Of a stretch of DNA of 64,000 nt, positions 45,111-54,184 are shown piece after piece. How positions within the stretch are numbered: position 1 is the stretch's first letter; every line of letters starts with the position of its first letter. A program made the position numbers and the translations under genes. Location of the stretch: the NCBI RefSeq assembly GCF_014334735.1, contig NZ_CP060587.1, positions 310,001-374,000 on the forward strand. The letters run 5' to 3'. Source of the DNA: Aeromicrobium senzhongii. Lineage in GTDB: Bacteria > Actinomycetota > Actinomycetes > Propionibacteriales > Nocardioidaceae. The notes under the pieces are model-generated. The model did not search any database, was not told where the DNA came from, and was given only the letters and a program-made list of their open reading frames with translations.

Positions 45111-46165
45111 ATGCTGGACTCGGCGAGTCGCGACAGGCCGTCGCGGACACCGCGGGCGCGCAGCTCGCCGACACCCTCGACCGTCTGGAGGTCGTCGAGG
45201 CTGGCGCCCAGCAGGCGCTGCAGGGTGCCGAAGTGCATGATCAGCCGCTCGACGACCGTCGGGGGGAGGCGGGGGATCCTGGCCAGCAGCCGGTAGCCGT
45301 GCGGCGAGACCGACGCATCGAGCGAGTTGCCGTCGCCGATCTGCAGCGCGGCGGCGACGATGCCCAGGTCGAGGACCTCCTGGGACTCCAGCTCGGCCAG
45401 GGCGTCGAGCACCTTCTCGGCCTGGGCGTCCGACCCCGCCGGCAGGTAGTCACGCACGACGAGCGTGCGCTCGGCGTCGACACCGCCGACGAGCTCGTTG
45501 AGCTGCAGGGACAGCAGGCGTCCGTCCGAGCCGAGCTCGAGCACGTAGGTCTCGATCTCGTCGGAGATCCGTCGCACCATCTCGAGACGCTGGGCGACGG
45601 CGGTGACGTCACGGACGGTGACGAGGTCCTCGACCTCGAGGGCGGACAGCGCGTCGGAGACCTCGTCGAGGCGCGTGCGGTACCGCTCCAGCGTCTGCAG
45701 GGCCTGGTTGGCGCGGCTGACGACCGTGGTCGGCTCCTCCAGGACGTACCGCTGGTCGCCCAGGTACAGCGCGATCATCGTCATTGAGGCGGACACCGAG
45801 ATCACGGGGATGCCCGACTGCCGGGCCACGCGCTCGGCGGTGCGGTGACGGGTGCCGGACTCGGTCGTGGGGATCGACGGATCGGGCATCAGGTGGACGG
45901 CTGCGCGCATGATCCGCGAGGCCGACGAGTCCAGGATGATCGCGCCGTCCATCTTGGCCAGCTCGCGCAGACCCGTGGCGGTGAACGGCACGTCGAGGGC
46001 GAAGCCGCCGGTCGAGATCGACTCGATGACCCGGTCGTGGCCGATGACGATCAGGGCGCCGGTGCGCCCGCGCATGATCCGCTCGAGGCCCTCACGCAGC
46101 GCTGTTCCGGGCGCGACGGAGGTCAGCGTCGCCCGCAGGTCCGGAACCGCCACGACAATCCCCAC
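45092..46165 (-). CDS. disA: DNA integrity scanning diadenylate cyclase
   Basis: 357 residues. Makes c-di-AMP from two ATP and scans DNA branch structures. The N-terminal DAC domain has D73-G74-A75 and the R106-H107-R108 motif (TESGTRHRTAERVA); then come a helical linker (about 145-290) and a C-terminal HhH DNA-binding domain (LQTVEGVGELRARGVRDGLSRLAE). GTG at 46165 is the only workable start, because an in-frame TGA lies not far upstream. Neighbour radA, 29 bp upstream, is the usual functional partner that modulates DisA. Its 3' end is duplicated just downstream. Confidence 0.96.
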   Translation of the reverse strand: MGIVVAVPDLRATLTSVAPGTALREGLERIMRGRTGALIVIGHDRVIESISTGGFALDVPFTATGLRELAKMDGAIILDSSASRIMRAAVHLMPDPSIPTTESGTRHRTAERVARQSGIPVISVSASMTMIALYLGDQRYVLEEPTTVVSRANQALQTLERYRTRLDEVSDALSALEVEDLVTVRDVTAVAQRLEMVRRISDEIETYVLELGSDGRLLSLQLNELVGGVDAERTLVVRDYLPAGSDAQAEKVLDALAELESQEVLDLGIVAAALQIGDGNSLDASVSPHGYRLLARIPRLPPTVVERLIMHFGTLQRLLGASLDDLQTVEGVGELRARGVRDGLSRLAESSILERYV

Positions 46166-46194
46166 TTTCGGCCATGCACGTGATCGGCATCATC

Positions 46195-47544
46195 CTAGGG
46201 CAGTGCCCGCAGCGCAGCCGCCAGATCTCCCGTGCGGAGCACGTTCAGGCCGACGCGCTGCAGGTCCTCGGTGCCCCGCGGGACGATCGCGTGGGTGAAG
46301 CCGATCCGGGCCGCCTCGCGCAGGCGGGCCTCCAGGCCGCGCACCGGCCGCACCTCGCCGGCCAGCCCGACCTCGCCGAGCGCGACCAGGCCGCCGGGCA
46401 GGGGCGAGCCGCCGGCCGCCGAGATGACCGCGAGCGCGACGGCCAGATCCACCGCCGGCTCGTGCAGGCGGGCACCGCCGACGGACGCGGTGTAGACGTC
46501 CTGGTTGCCCAGGGCGACGCCCGTCTTGGACAGCACCGCCAGCAGCATGGCAACGCGCGAGGAGTCCAGGCCGCTGGAGGAGCGTCGCGGGGACGGGGTG
46601 GTGGCGGCGACGGTGAGCGCCTGGACCTCGGCCAACAGCGGCCGGCGGCCCTCCATCGTGACGGTGACGCACGTCCCCGGCACGGGCGACTCGTGACGCG
46701 AGACGAACAGGCCGGTCGGGTCGGGGACCTCGACGATGCCGGCGTCGACCAGGTCGAAGCAGCCGATCTCGTCGACGGGGCCGAACCGGTTCTTGGTGGC
46801 GCGCAGCAGGCGCAGCCGGCTGGTGCGGTCGCCCTCGAACTGCAGGACGACGTCGACCAGGTGCTCCAGCACGCGGGGACCCGCGACCGAGCCGTCCTTG
46901 GTGACGTGGCCGACCAGCAGGGTGGCGATGCCCTCGGCCTTGGCGCGGCCGATCACGGTCGCCGCGACCTCGCGGACCTGCGTGACCCCACCGGGCACGC
47001 CGTCGATCGCGGACGAGCCGATCGTCTGGACCGAGTCGACGATGAGCAGGCTGGGCTTGACCGCGTCGATGTGGGTGAGCAGGCCGCCGAGGTCGGTCTC
47101 GGCGGCGAGGAACAGCTCGTCGGCCAGGGCGCCCGTGCGCTCGGCGCGCAACCGCACCTGGGCGGCCGACTCCTCGCCCGAGACGTAGAGGGTGCGGCGG
47201 CCGGCCCGCGCCCAGCGTGCCGCGACCTCGAGCAGCAGGGTGGACTTGCCGACTCCCGGCTCGCCGGCCATCAGCATCACGGCACCGGCCACGACACCGC
47301 CGCCGAGCACGCGGTCGAGCTCGGGGATGCCCGAGCCGACGGCGGCCGCCTCGGTGGCCGCGACCTGCGCGATGGGGACGGCAGGGCTGGAGACCGGCGC
47401 GGCGGACGTGCGGCCGGAGCGGGAGCTGCCGCCGACGGCGTCGACCGTGCCCCAGGCCTGGCACTCGCCACAACGGCCGACCCACTTGCCGGTGGTCCAG
47501 CCGCACTCGGTGCAGGCGAAGGCTGAGGGGGTCTTGGGAGGCAT
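46195..47544 (-). CDS. radA: DNA repair protein RadA
   Basis: 449 residues. RecA-like helicase/branch-migration factor. N-terminal zinc finger C11, C14, C25, C28 (CTECGWTTGKWVGRCGEC), Walker A GEPGVGKST (94-102), the RadA signature KNRFG near 250, and a C-terminal Lon-protease-like domain (about 300-449). The ATG at 47544 is 6 nt after TAGGCT on the minus strand (47551-47556), so it should be leaderless. It precedes disA with a 29-bp gap, as in many actinobacteria and firmicutes. Confidence 0.96.
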   Translation of the reverse strand: MPPKTPSAFACTECGWTTGKWVGRCGECQAWGTVDAVGGSSRSGRTSAAPVSSPAVPIAQVAATEAAAVGSGIPELDRVLGGGVVAGAVMLMAGEPGVGKSTLLLEVAARWARAGRRTLYVSGEESAAQVRLRAERTGALADELFLAAETDLGGLLTHIDAVKPSLLIVDSVQTIGSSAIDGVPGGVTQVREVAATVIGRAKAEGIATLLVGHVTKDGSVAGPRVLEHLVDVVLQFEGDRTSRLRLLRATKNRFGPVDEIGCFDLVDAGIVEVPDPTGLFVSRHESPVPGTCVTVTMEGRRPLLAEVQALTVAATTPSPRRSSSGLDSSRVAMLLAVLSKTGVALGNQDVYTASVGGARLHEPAVDLAVALAVISAAGGSPLPGGLVALGEVGLAGEVRPVRGLEARLREAARIGFTHAIVPRGTEDLQRVGLNVLRTGDLAAALRALP

Positions 47545-47550
47545 GGGATC

Positions 47551-47556
47551 AGCCTA
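47551..47556 (-). promoter_or_regulatory. -10 box of radA
   Basis: TAGGCT on the minus strand, 6 nt before the ATG at 47544. Confidence 0.6.
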
Positions 47557-47600
47557 GGTGCGGGGACCGACAGACCGGCGCGTCGTGCACCGGCCGGAAC

Positions 47601-48239
47601 TCAGATGCGGACCGGACCGTTCGGGGTGTCGAACTCGGCCGCCAGGATCCCCGGGGCGCCGTTCGGGGCGACCCAGCGGACCTCGATGTCCTCCAGTGCG
47701 CCGACGGCGGGCTCACCCATCCAGTCGGACAGGCGCTCGGGGCTGCCGGCGATCTCCAGCCCGGTCAGGGCGATCCCGGTGTCGGCCATCTGCGAGGGGT
47801 GCTCCTCCGGCGGCACGTCCCAGCACATGACGAAGGGCAGCTGCGGATCCGCACGCATGCCGTGGATGCCGATCTGCTGCCACGTCAGGTTGTAGCCGTC
47901 GGGCCGGTGCCGGTTGCCGGGCACGGCGTGCCGACCGAGCCGGTGCTCGACGGGCTCGATGTCGTCGACCGAGACACACCAGCCCAGCCACCCGCCACCG
48001 AGCTCGGAGCGTGCCTTGACGGCCTGCCCGAACGCGGCCTTGTCCGACGCGGGGTGCTCGAGTGCCTCGACGACCTCGAGGTACTGGCGGTTCTTCAACG
48101 GCAGGATCATGTTGTTCGTGCCGAAGCGCGGGTGGATGCCACCGGCCAGGAACACGGCGCCGAACTTCTCGCTCAACTCACTCGTGGTCGCCATGAGACC
48201 GGCAGGACCGACGGCGAACGACAGATGATCGAGGTGCAT
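47601..48239 (-). CDS. VOC superfamily (glyoxalase-like domain) protein
   Basis: 212 residues with the glyoxalase-like domain arrangement: LDHLSFAVG at the start, GTNNMILPLKNRQYLEVVEAL near residue 40, FVMCWDVPPEEHPSQ near 135. It belongs to the larger one-chain VOC proteins that often appear as general substrate-binding or isomerase enzymes; the metal ligands are not all obvious and the reaction is unknown. Cytoplasmic, single gene, 56 bp from radA. Confidence 0.85.
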   Translation of the reverse strand: MHLDHLSFAVGPAGLMATTSELSEKFGAVFLAGGIHPRFGTNNMILPLKNRQYLEVVEALEHPASDKAAFGQAVKARSELGGGWLGWCVSVDDIEPVEHRLGRHAVPGNRHRPDGYNLTWQQIGIHGMRADPQLPFVMCWDVPPEEHPSQMADTGIALTGLEIAGSPERLSDWMGEPAVGALEDIEVRWVAPNGAPGILAAEFDTPNGPVRI

Positions 48240-48281
48240 AGGGCATTGTTGCCCGTCACCGGTTCGGCCGGAACCTCAGGG

Positions 48282-49022
48282 TCACCTTCGGTCTGCCGGG
48301 TGGGGCACGGGCCGCCCGGCGGCGACGAACCGATCGCAGTGCCGGACCAGCTCGAGATAGCCGGCCTCGCCCATGAGCGCCGTCAGCTCGGCGCGGTTGC
48401 CGACGTAGACCGGGTCGGCGGCGACGTGGGCGTCGGTGTTCGACGAGCAGTACCAGTCCAGATCGGCTCCGCCGGGCCCCCAGCCGGCGCGCGTGTACTC
48501 GCCGATACTGACCTCGGTGTAGGTCGATCCGTCGCCGGGATCGACCTCGCGGAACTCACGTCGCAGCGGTAGCTGCCAGCACACGTCGGGCTTCGTCGTG
48601 TGGGGTTCGAGACCGGTCGCCAACGCGTGGGCGTGCAGGGCGCAGCCGTAGCCGCCGGGGAAGTCGCGCGAGTTGTGGAAGATGCAGGCGCCGTCGGCGA
48701 CACGCGTCTTCAGCTCGCCGTCGGCGTCGCGCTCGGTCCAGCCGTCGCGGCGGCCGACGTCGTGAAGCTCCCACTCGGTGGGATCGAGCTCCTCGACGAA
48801 CGCCGCGACCCGGTCGTGGTCCTCCGCGTCGCTGAAGTGGGCGCCCAGGGTGCAGCATCCCGAGTCGGGGGCCGAGGCGTAGATGCCCGGGCAGCCGGCG
48901 CCGAAGATGCAGGTCCAGCGCGAGGTCAGCCAGGTCAGGTCGCACCGGAAGACCTCGGTGGGATCGTCGGGGTTCGCGAACTCCACGAAGGAGCGCGGGA
49001 ATCCCAGGTCGACCTCGGCCAC
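48282..49022 (-). CDS. Cys-rich conserved protein, function unknown
   Basis: 246 residues from the GTG at 49022, which is 7 nt after a TAACCT box on the minus strand. It contains ten Cys residues, including [15 protein letters not shown] in the first 60 residues and later [26 protein letters not shown] and RHCDRF. Their spacing suggests one or more metal or Fe-S centres, somewhat like YkgJ-type cysteine clusters. No signal peptide. I do not recognise a named family with certainty. Its promoter lies back to back with that of the SGNH acyltransferase gene. Confidence 0.75.
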   Translation of the reverse strand: MAEVDLGFPRSFVEFANPDDPTEVFRCDLTWLTSRWTCIFGAGCPGIYASAPDSGCCTLGAHFSDAEDHDRVAAFVEELDPTEWELHDVGRRDGWTERDADGELKTRVADGACIFHNSRDFPGGYGCALHAHALATGLEPHTTKPDVCWQLPLRREFREVDPGDGSTYTEVSIGEYTRAGWGPGGADLDWYCSSNTDAHVAADPVYVGNRAELTALMGEAGYLELVRHCDRFVAAGRPVPHPADRR

Positions 49023-49029
49023 GGGACAC

Positions 49030-49035
49030 AGGTTA
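49030..49035 (-). promoter_or_regulatory. -10 box of the Cys-rich protein gene
   Basis: TAACCT on the minus strand ends 7 nt before GTG 49022 and rules out the longer ATG frame from 49055, which begins upstream of this promoter. Confidence 0.55.
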
Positions 49036-49056
49036 GGACACCACCCCCGAGGCACC

Positions 49057-49062
49057 TAGGGT
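49057..49062 (+). promoter_or_regulatory. -10 box of the SGNH/acyltransferase gene
   Basis: TAGGGT ends 8 nt before GTG 49071. Confidence 0.5.
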
Positions 49063-49070
49063 TGACGACC

Positions 49071-51029
49071 GTGACGGGGTGGGGACGGATCACGACGAGC
49101 TGGTGCACCATCGCAGGCGCTGCGATGGTGCTGCTGGTCCTGGGCGCGTACTGGCCCGGCCGGCTGCCCGGTGCCTCGGCCGGCGCCGAGGTCCTGCTGG
49201 TCGCGGCCGGTGCGCTGATGGCGCAACTGCTGTTGGTGGAGCGCGACCGCCCCCTCGGTGCCGTCGTCGCGACCGGCGCGCGGCTCGCGGTGCCGCCCCT
49301 GCTCGTCCTCGTGGCCACCGGGATCGCCGTCCAGCGCCTCGTCGACCTGCGCGAGTGGGCCGGACCCCTGCGCGACGTGCGCGATGCCGCGATCGGGATC
49401 GTCAACCTCGGACCGATCGACGAGGCGTCGCCCGTCGCCGGATTCTGGATCATCGCGCTGCTGGCGCAGTCCGCCGTGCTCCTGCTGCTCCTGCGTCCCC
49501 TCGTGAGCCGCTGGAGGACCCGGGCGGGCCTGGCCCTCGTGGCGGTCCTGACGGCGGCGTCGTTCGGCTGGTGGGTCGTCGGTGGCGACGACCTCGCCGC
49601 CGCGAGGTTCTGGCCGGTCGGCTGTGGCGTCCTCGTCGCCCTGCTCGCGGGAAGGTGGCCGCTCCCGAGCGGACCGGTCGCCGCTGCGGCGGGTTGGCTC
49701 GGCGCGCTGGGACTGGGCGCGGTCGCCCTGGTGGGACCCGTGCCGAGGCTCGAGGTGCTCGCCGGAGTGGCGGCAGGCGTCGTCCTCGTGGCGACCGCCC
49801 GATCCTCCACGTCACCGGGTGGGCTCCTGCGCGGACGCACGGCCACGTGGTTCGCCTGGCTCGCCTGGGCCGGGTTCTGCTGGGCGTGGCCGGCCCTGAG
49901 CCTGGCGCCCGAGGCTGCGGACCGCGACCTCGGTCTGCGCGACCGGGCCGGCCTGCTCGTGGTGGTGGGGGTGGTGGCGCTGCTGACGTGGGCGCTCGTC
50001 GCGGGCGTGAGGTCGGTCGTCCGGCACGGCGTCGCGTGGGCGGCCCTGGCGGCTGCCTGCCTCCTGGCGGCGGTCCTGGTGACGGTGCCCGGATCCGAGC
50101 GGCTCGACGCCATCGAGACGGACGCCGCCCGGACCGAGGCGCTGCTGACGGCCGACCTGCCCGAGTGCTTCGGTGCCCTGACCATGGCGGCCCGGGCCGA
50201 GGGCCGCGACTGCCGCAACGGCGAGCTCGAGGGCGTCCTGCACCCGCCGTTGGACCGCGCCGGGGCCGACTTCGAGGCGTACCTCGACTGCTGGTCGCGG
50301 CCCGACGACGCGAACCTCAACCTGTGTGACCTCGGCGGACCTGCGCAGGGGCCGCGGGTCCTGGTCCTGGGCGACTCGCACGCGCGCGTCCTGCTGGGGG
50401 CGTTCCGCCGCCTGGCCGAGCACGGCGTCATGGAGGTCACCGCCGCGGCCAAGGCCAGTTGCGCGTGGTCCACGCTGCCGGTGCGCGACAGCAAGGACCC
50501 CCTCCGGGGCCCGCTGTGCGACCAGTGGCGGGCCAAGCTGACGACCTGGCTGGAACAGCATGTCGACGAGTACGACGTCATCGTCACCACGGCGTACGCC
50601 GGCCGGATGAAGGGGTCGGAGTCCGCCCAGGTCCGCGGGCTCGTCGAGGCCTGGGAGCCGGCCGTGCGGGCCGGGGTGCCGATCGTGGCGCTGCGCGACA
50701 ACCCGCGGCTGCCCGGTGACACCCTGGAGTGCCTGAGCGGCACCGAGCCCGACGACTGGGCACGGTGCGACGTCGCGCGGGACGACATCGTGCCCGACTT
50801 CGATCCGTTCGAGCCTGCGGCGGCCCGCGTCGACGGGGCGCACTTCGTGGACACCTGGCCCTTCTTCTGTCGCGAGGACGTCTGCCCGGCGGTCATCGGC
50901 GGCGTGAACGTCTTCCGTGACTACAACCACGTCTCGGCGACCTACGCCGGGACGCTGGCGGCACCGCTCCACCGCGAGATCGCCCGCACCGGGGTGCTGG
51001 ACGCCGTGCACCGCTCCGCTGCGGGGTGA
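49071..51029 (+). CDS. Membrane acyltransferase-3-like protein with C-terminal SGNH domain (acyltransferase part degenerate)
   Basis: 652 residues: about ten membrane helices (1-350) and an extracytoplasmic SGNH esterase-like domain (about 425-645) with LGDSHA near 433 and DYNHVS near 617, both catalytic elements intact. The layout is that of OafA/YrhL-type O-acetyltransferases that modify surface polysaccharides. In the membrane part the usual catalytic FH in helix 1 reads GAY, and the usual SPxQHFWSLxxEEQF segment reads SPVAGFWIIALLAQSA, so the key His and Glu are lost. It may rely on another protein for acyl transport, or act only through the SGNH domain. GTG start from promoter spacing. 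Confidence 0.82.
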   Translation: MTGWGRITTSWCTIAGAAMVLLVLGAYWPGRLPGASAGAEVLLVAAGALMAQLLLVERDRPLGAVVATGARLAVPPLLVLVATGIAVQRLVDLREWAGPLRDVRDAAIGIVNLGPIDEASPVAGFWIIALLAQSAVLLLLLRPLVSRWRTRAGLALVAVLTAASFGWWVVGGDDLAAARFWPVGCGVLVALLAGRWPLPSGPVAAAAGWLGALGLGAVALVGPVPRLEVLAGVAAGVVLVATARSSTSPGGLLRGRTATWFAWLAWAGFCWAWPALSLAPEAADRDLGLRDRAGLLVVVGVVALLTWALVAGVRSVVRHGVAWAALAAACLLAAVLVTVPGSERLDAIETDAARTEALLTADLPECFGALTMAARAEGRDCRNGELEGVLHPPLDRAGADFEAYLDCWSRPDDANLNLCDLGGPAQGPRVLVLGDSHARVLLGAFRRLAEHGVMEVTAAAKASCAWSTLPVRDSKDPLRGPLCDQWRAKLTTWLEQHVDEYDVIVTTAYAGRMKGSESAQVRGLVEAWEPAVRAGVPIVALRDNPRLPGDTLECLSGTEPDDWARCDVARDDIVPDFDPFEPAAARVDGAHFVDTWPFFCREDVCPAVIGGVNVFRDYNHVSATYAGTLAAPLHREIARTGVLDAVHRSAAG

Positions 51030-51042
51030 GGGCTCCCGGTGT

Positions 51043-51048
51043 CAGACT
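51043..51048 (+). promoter_or_regulatory. Possible -10 box of the Ppx/GppA gene
   Basis: CAGACT ends 7 nt before the ATG at 51056. Confidence 0.4.
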
Positions 51049-51055
51049 GTCGCCC

Positions 51056-51967
51056 ATGCGCATCGGCGTCCTCGACATCGGCTCCAACACCGGCCATCTG
51101 CTCATCGTCGACGCCTTCCGCGGCGGCCCGCCCCTGCCGGCTCACTCCTTCAGTGAGCCGCTGCGCCTGGCCGAGAACCTCGACGGCGACGGCCACCTGA
51201 CCGACGCGGGCATCGACCGGCTGGTCAAGTACGTGGTCGAGGCCGGCTCCCAGGCGGAGGACAAGGGCGCCGAGCGGGTGCTGGCCTTCGCCACCTCCGC
51301 CGTGCGCGACGCGGGCAACGCCGAGGAGATCATCGAGCGGGTGGCCCGGACGAGCGGCATCCGGTTGCAGATCCTGCCCGGCGAGGACGAGGCCCGGTTG
51401 ACGTTCCTGGCGGTGCGCCGCTGGTTCGGCTGGTCGTCCGGCCGGCTCGGGGTCTTCGACATCGGCGGCGGCTCGCTCGAGCTGGCCGTCGGCTCGGACG
51501 AGACGCCCGACACCGCGGTGTCGCTGCCGTTGGGCGCCGGCCGGCTCACCCGTGAGTGGCTCGACCGCGGCCTGGAGTACGACGACCTGCGCCGTGAGGT
51601 GCGCCGCGAGATCGGGGCGGTCGCCGGGGGCCTGCTGCGCGGGGGTGGCTTCGACCACGCCGTGGCGACGAGCAAGACGTTCCGCTCGCTGGCGCGCATG
51701 TGCGGCGCGGCGCCCTACAGCGGGGGCCCGTACGTCCGTCGCCGGCTCGCGCACCGCGACCTCGTGACGCTGTGCCGCCAGCTGCGCGGAGCCTCGGACG
51801 AGGAGGTCGCGGCCATGCCCGGCGTCTCGGCGACGCGCGCGCACCAGATGCGCGCCGGGGCGATGGTGGCTGAGGCGACGATGGAGCTGTTCGGCATCGA
51901 GGAGCTCGAGATCTGCCCCTGGGCGCTGCGTGAGGGCGTGCTGATCGAGTACCTGGACCACCTGTGA
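51056..51967 (+). CDS. Ppx/GppA family phosphatase (exopolyphosphatase-like)
   Basis: 303 residues of the ASKHA fold. [14 protein letters not shown] (about 6-19) and [13 protein letters not shown] (about 140-152) are the two phosphate loops, and [11 protein letters not shown] near 81 is also typical. The length equals the short, two-domain actinobacterial Ppx type rather than E. coli GppA. It hydrolyses polyphosphate or (p)ppGpp; which one is uncertain. ATG at 51056 is 7 nt after a CAGACT box. The following isomerase gene has its own promoter. Confidence 0.93.
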   Translation: MRIGVLDIGSNTGHLLIVDAFRGGPPLPAHSFSEPLRLAENLDGDGHLTDAGIDRLVKYVVEAGSQAEDKGAERVLAFATSAVRDAGNAEEIIERVARTSGIRLQILPGEDEARLTFLAVRRWFGWSSGRLGVFDIGGGSLELAVGSDETPDTAVSLPLGAGRLTREWLDRGLEYDDLRREVRREIGAVAGGLLRGGGFDHAVATSKTFRSLARMCGAAPYSGGPYVRRRLAHRDLVTLCRQLRGASDEEVAAMPGVSATRAHQMRAGAMVAEATMELFGIEELEICPWALREGVLIEYLDHL

Positions 51968-51979
51968 CCGGCCTCGTTC

Positions 51980-51985
51980 TAGGCT
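51980..51985 (+). promoter_or_regulatory. -10 box of the TIM-barrel isomerase gene
   Basis: TAGGCT ends 7 nt before GTG 51993. Confidence 0.6.
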
Positions 51986-51992
51986 GGGTGTC

Positions 51993-52787
51993 GTGAGCCA
52001 ACGCTCGAGTCATCCGATGGTCTCGCTGTCGACGTCGTCGGTCTATCCCGACGGCACGGCGGCGGGCTTCGAGGCGGCCGCCCGCCTGGGCTACGACGGG
52101 GTCGAGGTGATGGTCGGCCTCGACGAGGTCAGCGCCGACACCACCGCGGTCAAGGCGTTGGCCCAGGCCCACGACATCCCGATCGTCTCGATCCACGCCC
52201 CCTGCCTGCTCGTGACGCAGCGCGTGTGGGGCACCGATCCGTGGGGCAAGCTGCACCGCAGCGCCGAGATGGCACTGGACGTCGGTGCGGACACCGTGGT
52301 CGTGCACCCGCCGTTCCGGTGGCAGCGCGAGTACGCCCGCGGGTTCGTCGAGGGCATCGCCCGGCTCGAGGACGAGTACGACGTCGCCTTCGCCGTCGAG
52401 AACATGTACCCGTGGCGGTCGGGCAAGCGTGAGTTCCAGGCCTACGCGCCGGGCTGGGACCCGGTGCCCTTCGACTACGAGAACGTGACCGTCGACTTCT
52501 CCCACAGCGCCACGGCCCGGATCGACTCGCTGCAGCTCATCGAGGACCTGGGCGATCGGCTGGCCCACATCCACCTGACCGACGGGTCGGGGTCGATGAA
52601 GGACGAGCACCTCATCCCCGGTCGCGGCGCGCAGGGGTGCGACCGAATCCTGGGCCGGCTGGCCGACCAGGGCTTCACCGGCCACGTCGTGGTCGAGGTC
52701 AACACCCGCAAGGCCGAGGACCGCGACGCCGACCTGCTGGAGGCGTTGGCCTTCGCTCGGCTGCACCTCGCGCCGACACCCGTCTGA
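51993..52787 (+). CDS. Sugar phosphate isomerase/epimerase family (AP endonuclease 2-like TIM barrel)
   Basis: 264 residues. The barrel pattern includes [11 protein letters not shown] near 30, [10 protein letters not shown] near 63, TVVVHPPF near 102, AFAVENMYP near 131, VTVDFSHSA near 163, HIHLTDGSG near 191 and VVVEVNT near 231; the Glu, Asp, His and Glu metal ligands of the xylose-isomerase-like family can be placed. The substrate is unknown. It is found between ppx and proC in many actinobacteria, so it belongs to the core set. The GTG start follows TAGGCT. Confidence 0.9.
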   Translation: MSQRSSHPMVSLSTSSVYPDGTAAGFEAAARLGYDGVEVMVGLDEVSADTTAVKALAQAHDIPIVSIHAPCLLVTQRVWGTDPWGKLHRSAEMALDVGADTVVVHPPFRWQREYARGFVEGIARLEDEYDVAFAVENMYPWRSGKREFQAYAPGWDPVPFDYENVTVDFSHSATARIDSLQLIEDLGDRLAHIHLTDGSGSMKDEHLIPGRGAQGCDRILGRLADQGFTGHVVVEVNTRKAEDRDADLLEALAFARLHLAPTPV

Positions 52788-52812
52788 GCGGACTGCGGCC
52801 GGGCCGGCTCAG
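52784..52812. terminator. Possible terminator between convergent genes
   Basis: CTGAGC and GCTCAG flank a GC-rich interior between two stops that are 22 bp apart. Moderate hairpin only. Confidence 0.4.
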
Positions 52813-53156
52813 TGGCGCGGCGCGACGCAGAACTCGTTGCCCGCGGGATCGGTCATCGTGACCCAGCGGAAGCTGTCGTCGCCACGCTCGGCCACGAGCC
52901 CGGCTCCCGCGGCGCGCAGCCGCTCGACCTCGGCCGCGAGGTCGTCGGTGACGACGTCCAGGTGCAGCCGGTTCTTGCCCGGTGTCGGCTCCTCGACCTT
53001 CTGGAAGGCCAGGGTGGGTCCGCCGGGGACCGCCACGATGACGTACCAGCCGTCGTTCTCCTCGGTGACGGTGCCGCCGGTCTGCTCGGCCCACCAGGTG
53101 GCCAACGCCGTGGCGTCGGTCGTGTCGCACGTGATCATCGCCGGAGTGATCGTCAT
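52809..53156 (-). CDS. VOC family protein (glyoxalase/bleomycin-resistance-like)
   Basis: 115 residues, a single VOC module pair: PAMITCDTTDATALATWW at the start, LAFQKVEEPTPGKNRLHLDV in the middle (His ligand in HLDV), and WVTMTDPAGNEFCV at the end (Glu ligand). This is the small Glyoxalase_6-type protein abundant in actinobacteria, of unknown substrate. Its ATG overlaps the stop of the upstream transporter gene (ATGA), so the two are co-translated. Confidence 0.9.
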   Translation of the reverse strand: MTITPAMITCDTTDATALATWWAEQTGGTVTEENDGWYVIVAVPGGPTLAFQKVEEPTPGKNRLHLDVVTDDLAAEVERLRAAGAGLVAERGDDSFRWVTMTDPAGNEFCVAPRH

Positions 53157-54103
53157 GCCTGCACGCTACGGCCGTGCCCGGACAGTCTGGTGGCGATGAC
53201 GGACCCGACGATCAGCTGCAGTTGGTGGTAGACCATCAGCGGCAGGATCATCAGCGGGAACGTGGTCGCGGAGAACAGCACGCTCGCCATCGGCAGACCG
53301 GCGGCCAGTGACTTGTTGGTGCCGCAGAAGTAGACGGCCACCTGCGCCCCGCGCCCGAAGCGCCGGCCGGCGAGCCAGCACACCGCCGAGGAGACCGCGA
53401 GCAGTCCGACGCAGACGGCCGCCACGACGACGCCGTCACCCCAGTCCAGCACCTGCCACACGTCCGCGTTCGTGCCGCGGCTGAAGCCGGCGTAGACCAC
53501 GAGCAGGACGGTCGACCGGTCGAAGCGACGCAGGCCCACGTCGTGTCGCAGGAGCCACGGGCGCAGCCATCGCCGGGCCACCTGCCCGGCCAGGAACGGC
53601 AGCAGCAACAGGCCGATGATCCGCAGGACGGCCTGGGCGTCGACGCGAACGTCACCGCCCAGCATCAGCGCCACCAGCAGGGGAGTCAGGAACACGCCCA
53701 GCAGGCTCGACACCGAGGCCGCGACGACGGCGATCGCCCGGTCCCCGCCGGCGATGGACGTGAACGCCACCGAGGACTGCACCGTGGACGGGACCAGGCA
53801 CACGAACACCAGTGCCGCCAGCAGTTGCTGCGAGATCAGCGCCGGCGCCAGGGGGGACAGGGCCAGGCCCAGCAGCGGGAACATGACGAACGTCGAGACG
53901 ACGATGACCCCGTGGACACGCCATGCCTTGACCCCGTGCAGGACCTCGCCGGTCGACAGGCGGGCGCCGTAGAGGAAGAACAGCGCGACGATCCCGACCT
54001 GGACCAGGACCGAGACGACCTCGAGTGCGGTGCCCTGGGCGGGGAGCACGATCCCGAGCCCTGCGAGGCCGAGGATCATCACGACGAAGGGGTCGATGCG
54101 CAC
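53153..54103 (-). CDS. Bile acid:sodium symporter family (BASS) transporter
   Basis: 316 residues with about ten membrane helices. ALFFLYGARLSTGEVLHG near 41, VCLVPSTVQSSVAFTSIAGGD near 101 (the crossover motif) and FCGTNKSLAAGLPMA near 260 are the signatures of the YfeH/PF13593 (SBF-like) subgroup. It probably moves an organic acid with Na+ or H+; the substrate is unknown. It overlaps the small VOC gene by 4 nt and is divergent from the LOG gene. Confidence 0.92.
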   Translation of the reverse strand: MRIDPFVVMILGLAGLGIVLPAQGTALEVVSVLVQVGIVALFFLYGARLSTGEVLHGVKAWRVHGVIVVSTFVMFPLLGLALSPLAPALISQQLLAALVFVCLVPSTVQSSVAFTSIAGGDRAIAVVAASVSSLLGVFLTPLLVALMLGGDVRVDAQAVLRIIGLLLLPFLAGQVARRWLRPWLLRHDVGLRRFDRSTVLLVVYAGFSRGTNADVWQVLDWGDGVVVAAVCVGLLAVSSAVCWLAGRRFGRGAQVAVYFCGTNKSLAAGLPMASVLFSATTFPLMILPLMVYHQLQLIVGSVIATRLSGHGRSVQA

Positions 54104-54172
54104 GCGGCCACGATAGGCCCGCCGTGCCGGGCATCACGCGCCGGTTCCGGCGCGCCGACGGGTCCTTCCCGG

Positions 54173-54178
54173 CAGACT
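54173..54178 (+). promoter_or_regulatory. Possible -10 box of the LOG gene
   Basis: CAGACT ends 6 nt before GTG 54185, favouring it over the ATG at 54194. Confidence 0.45.
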
Positions 54179-54184
54179 GACACC

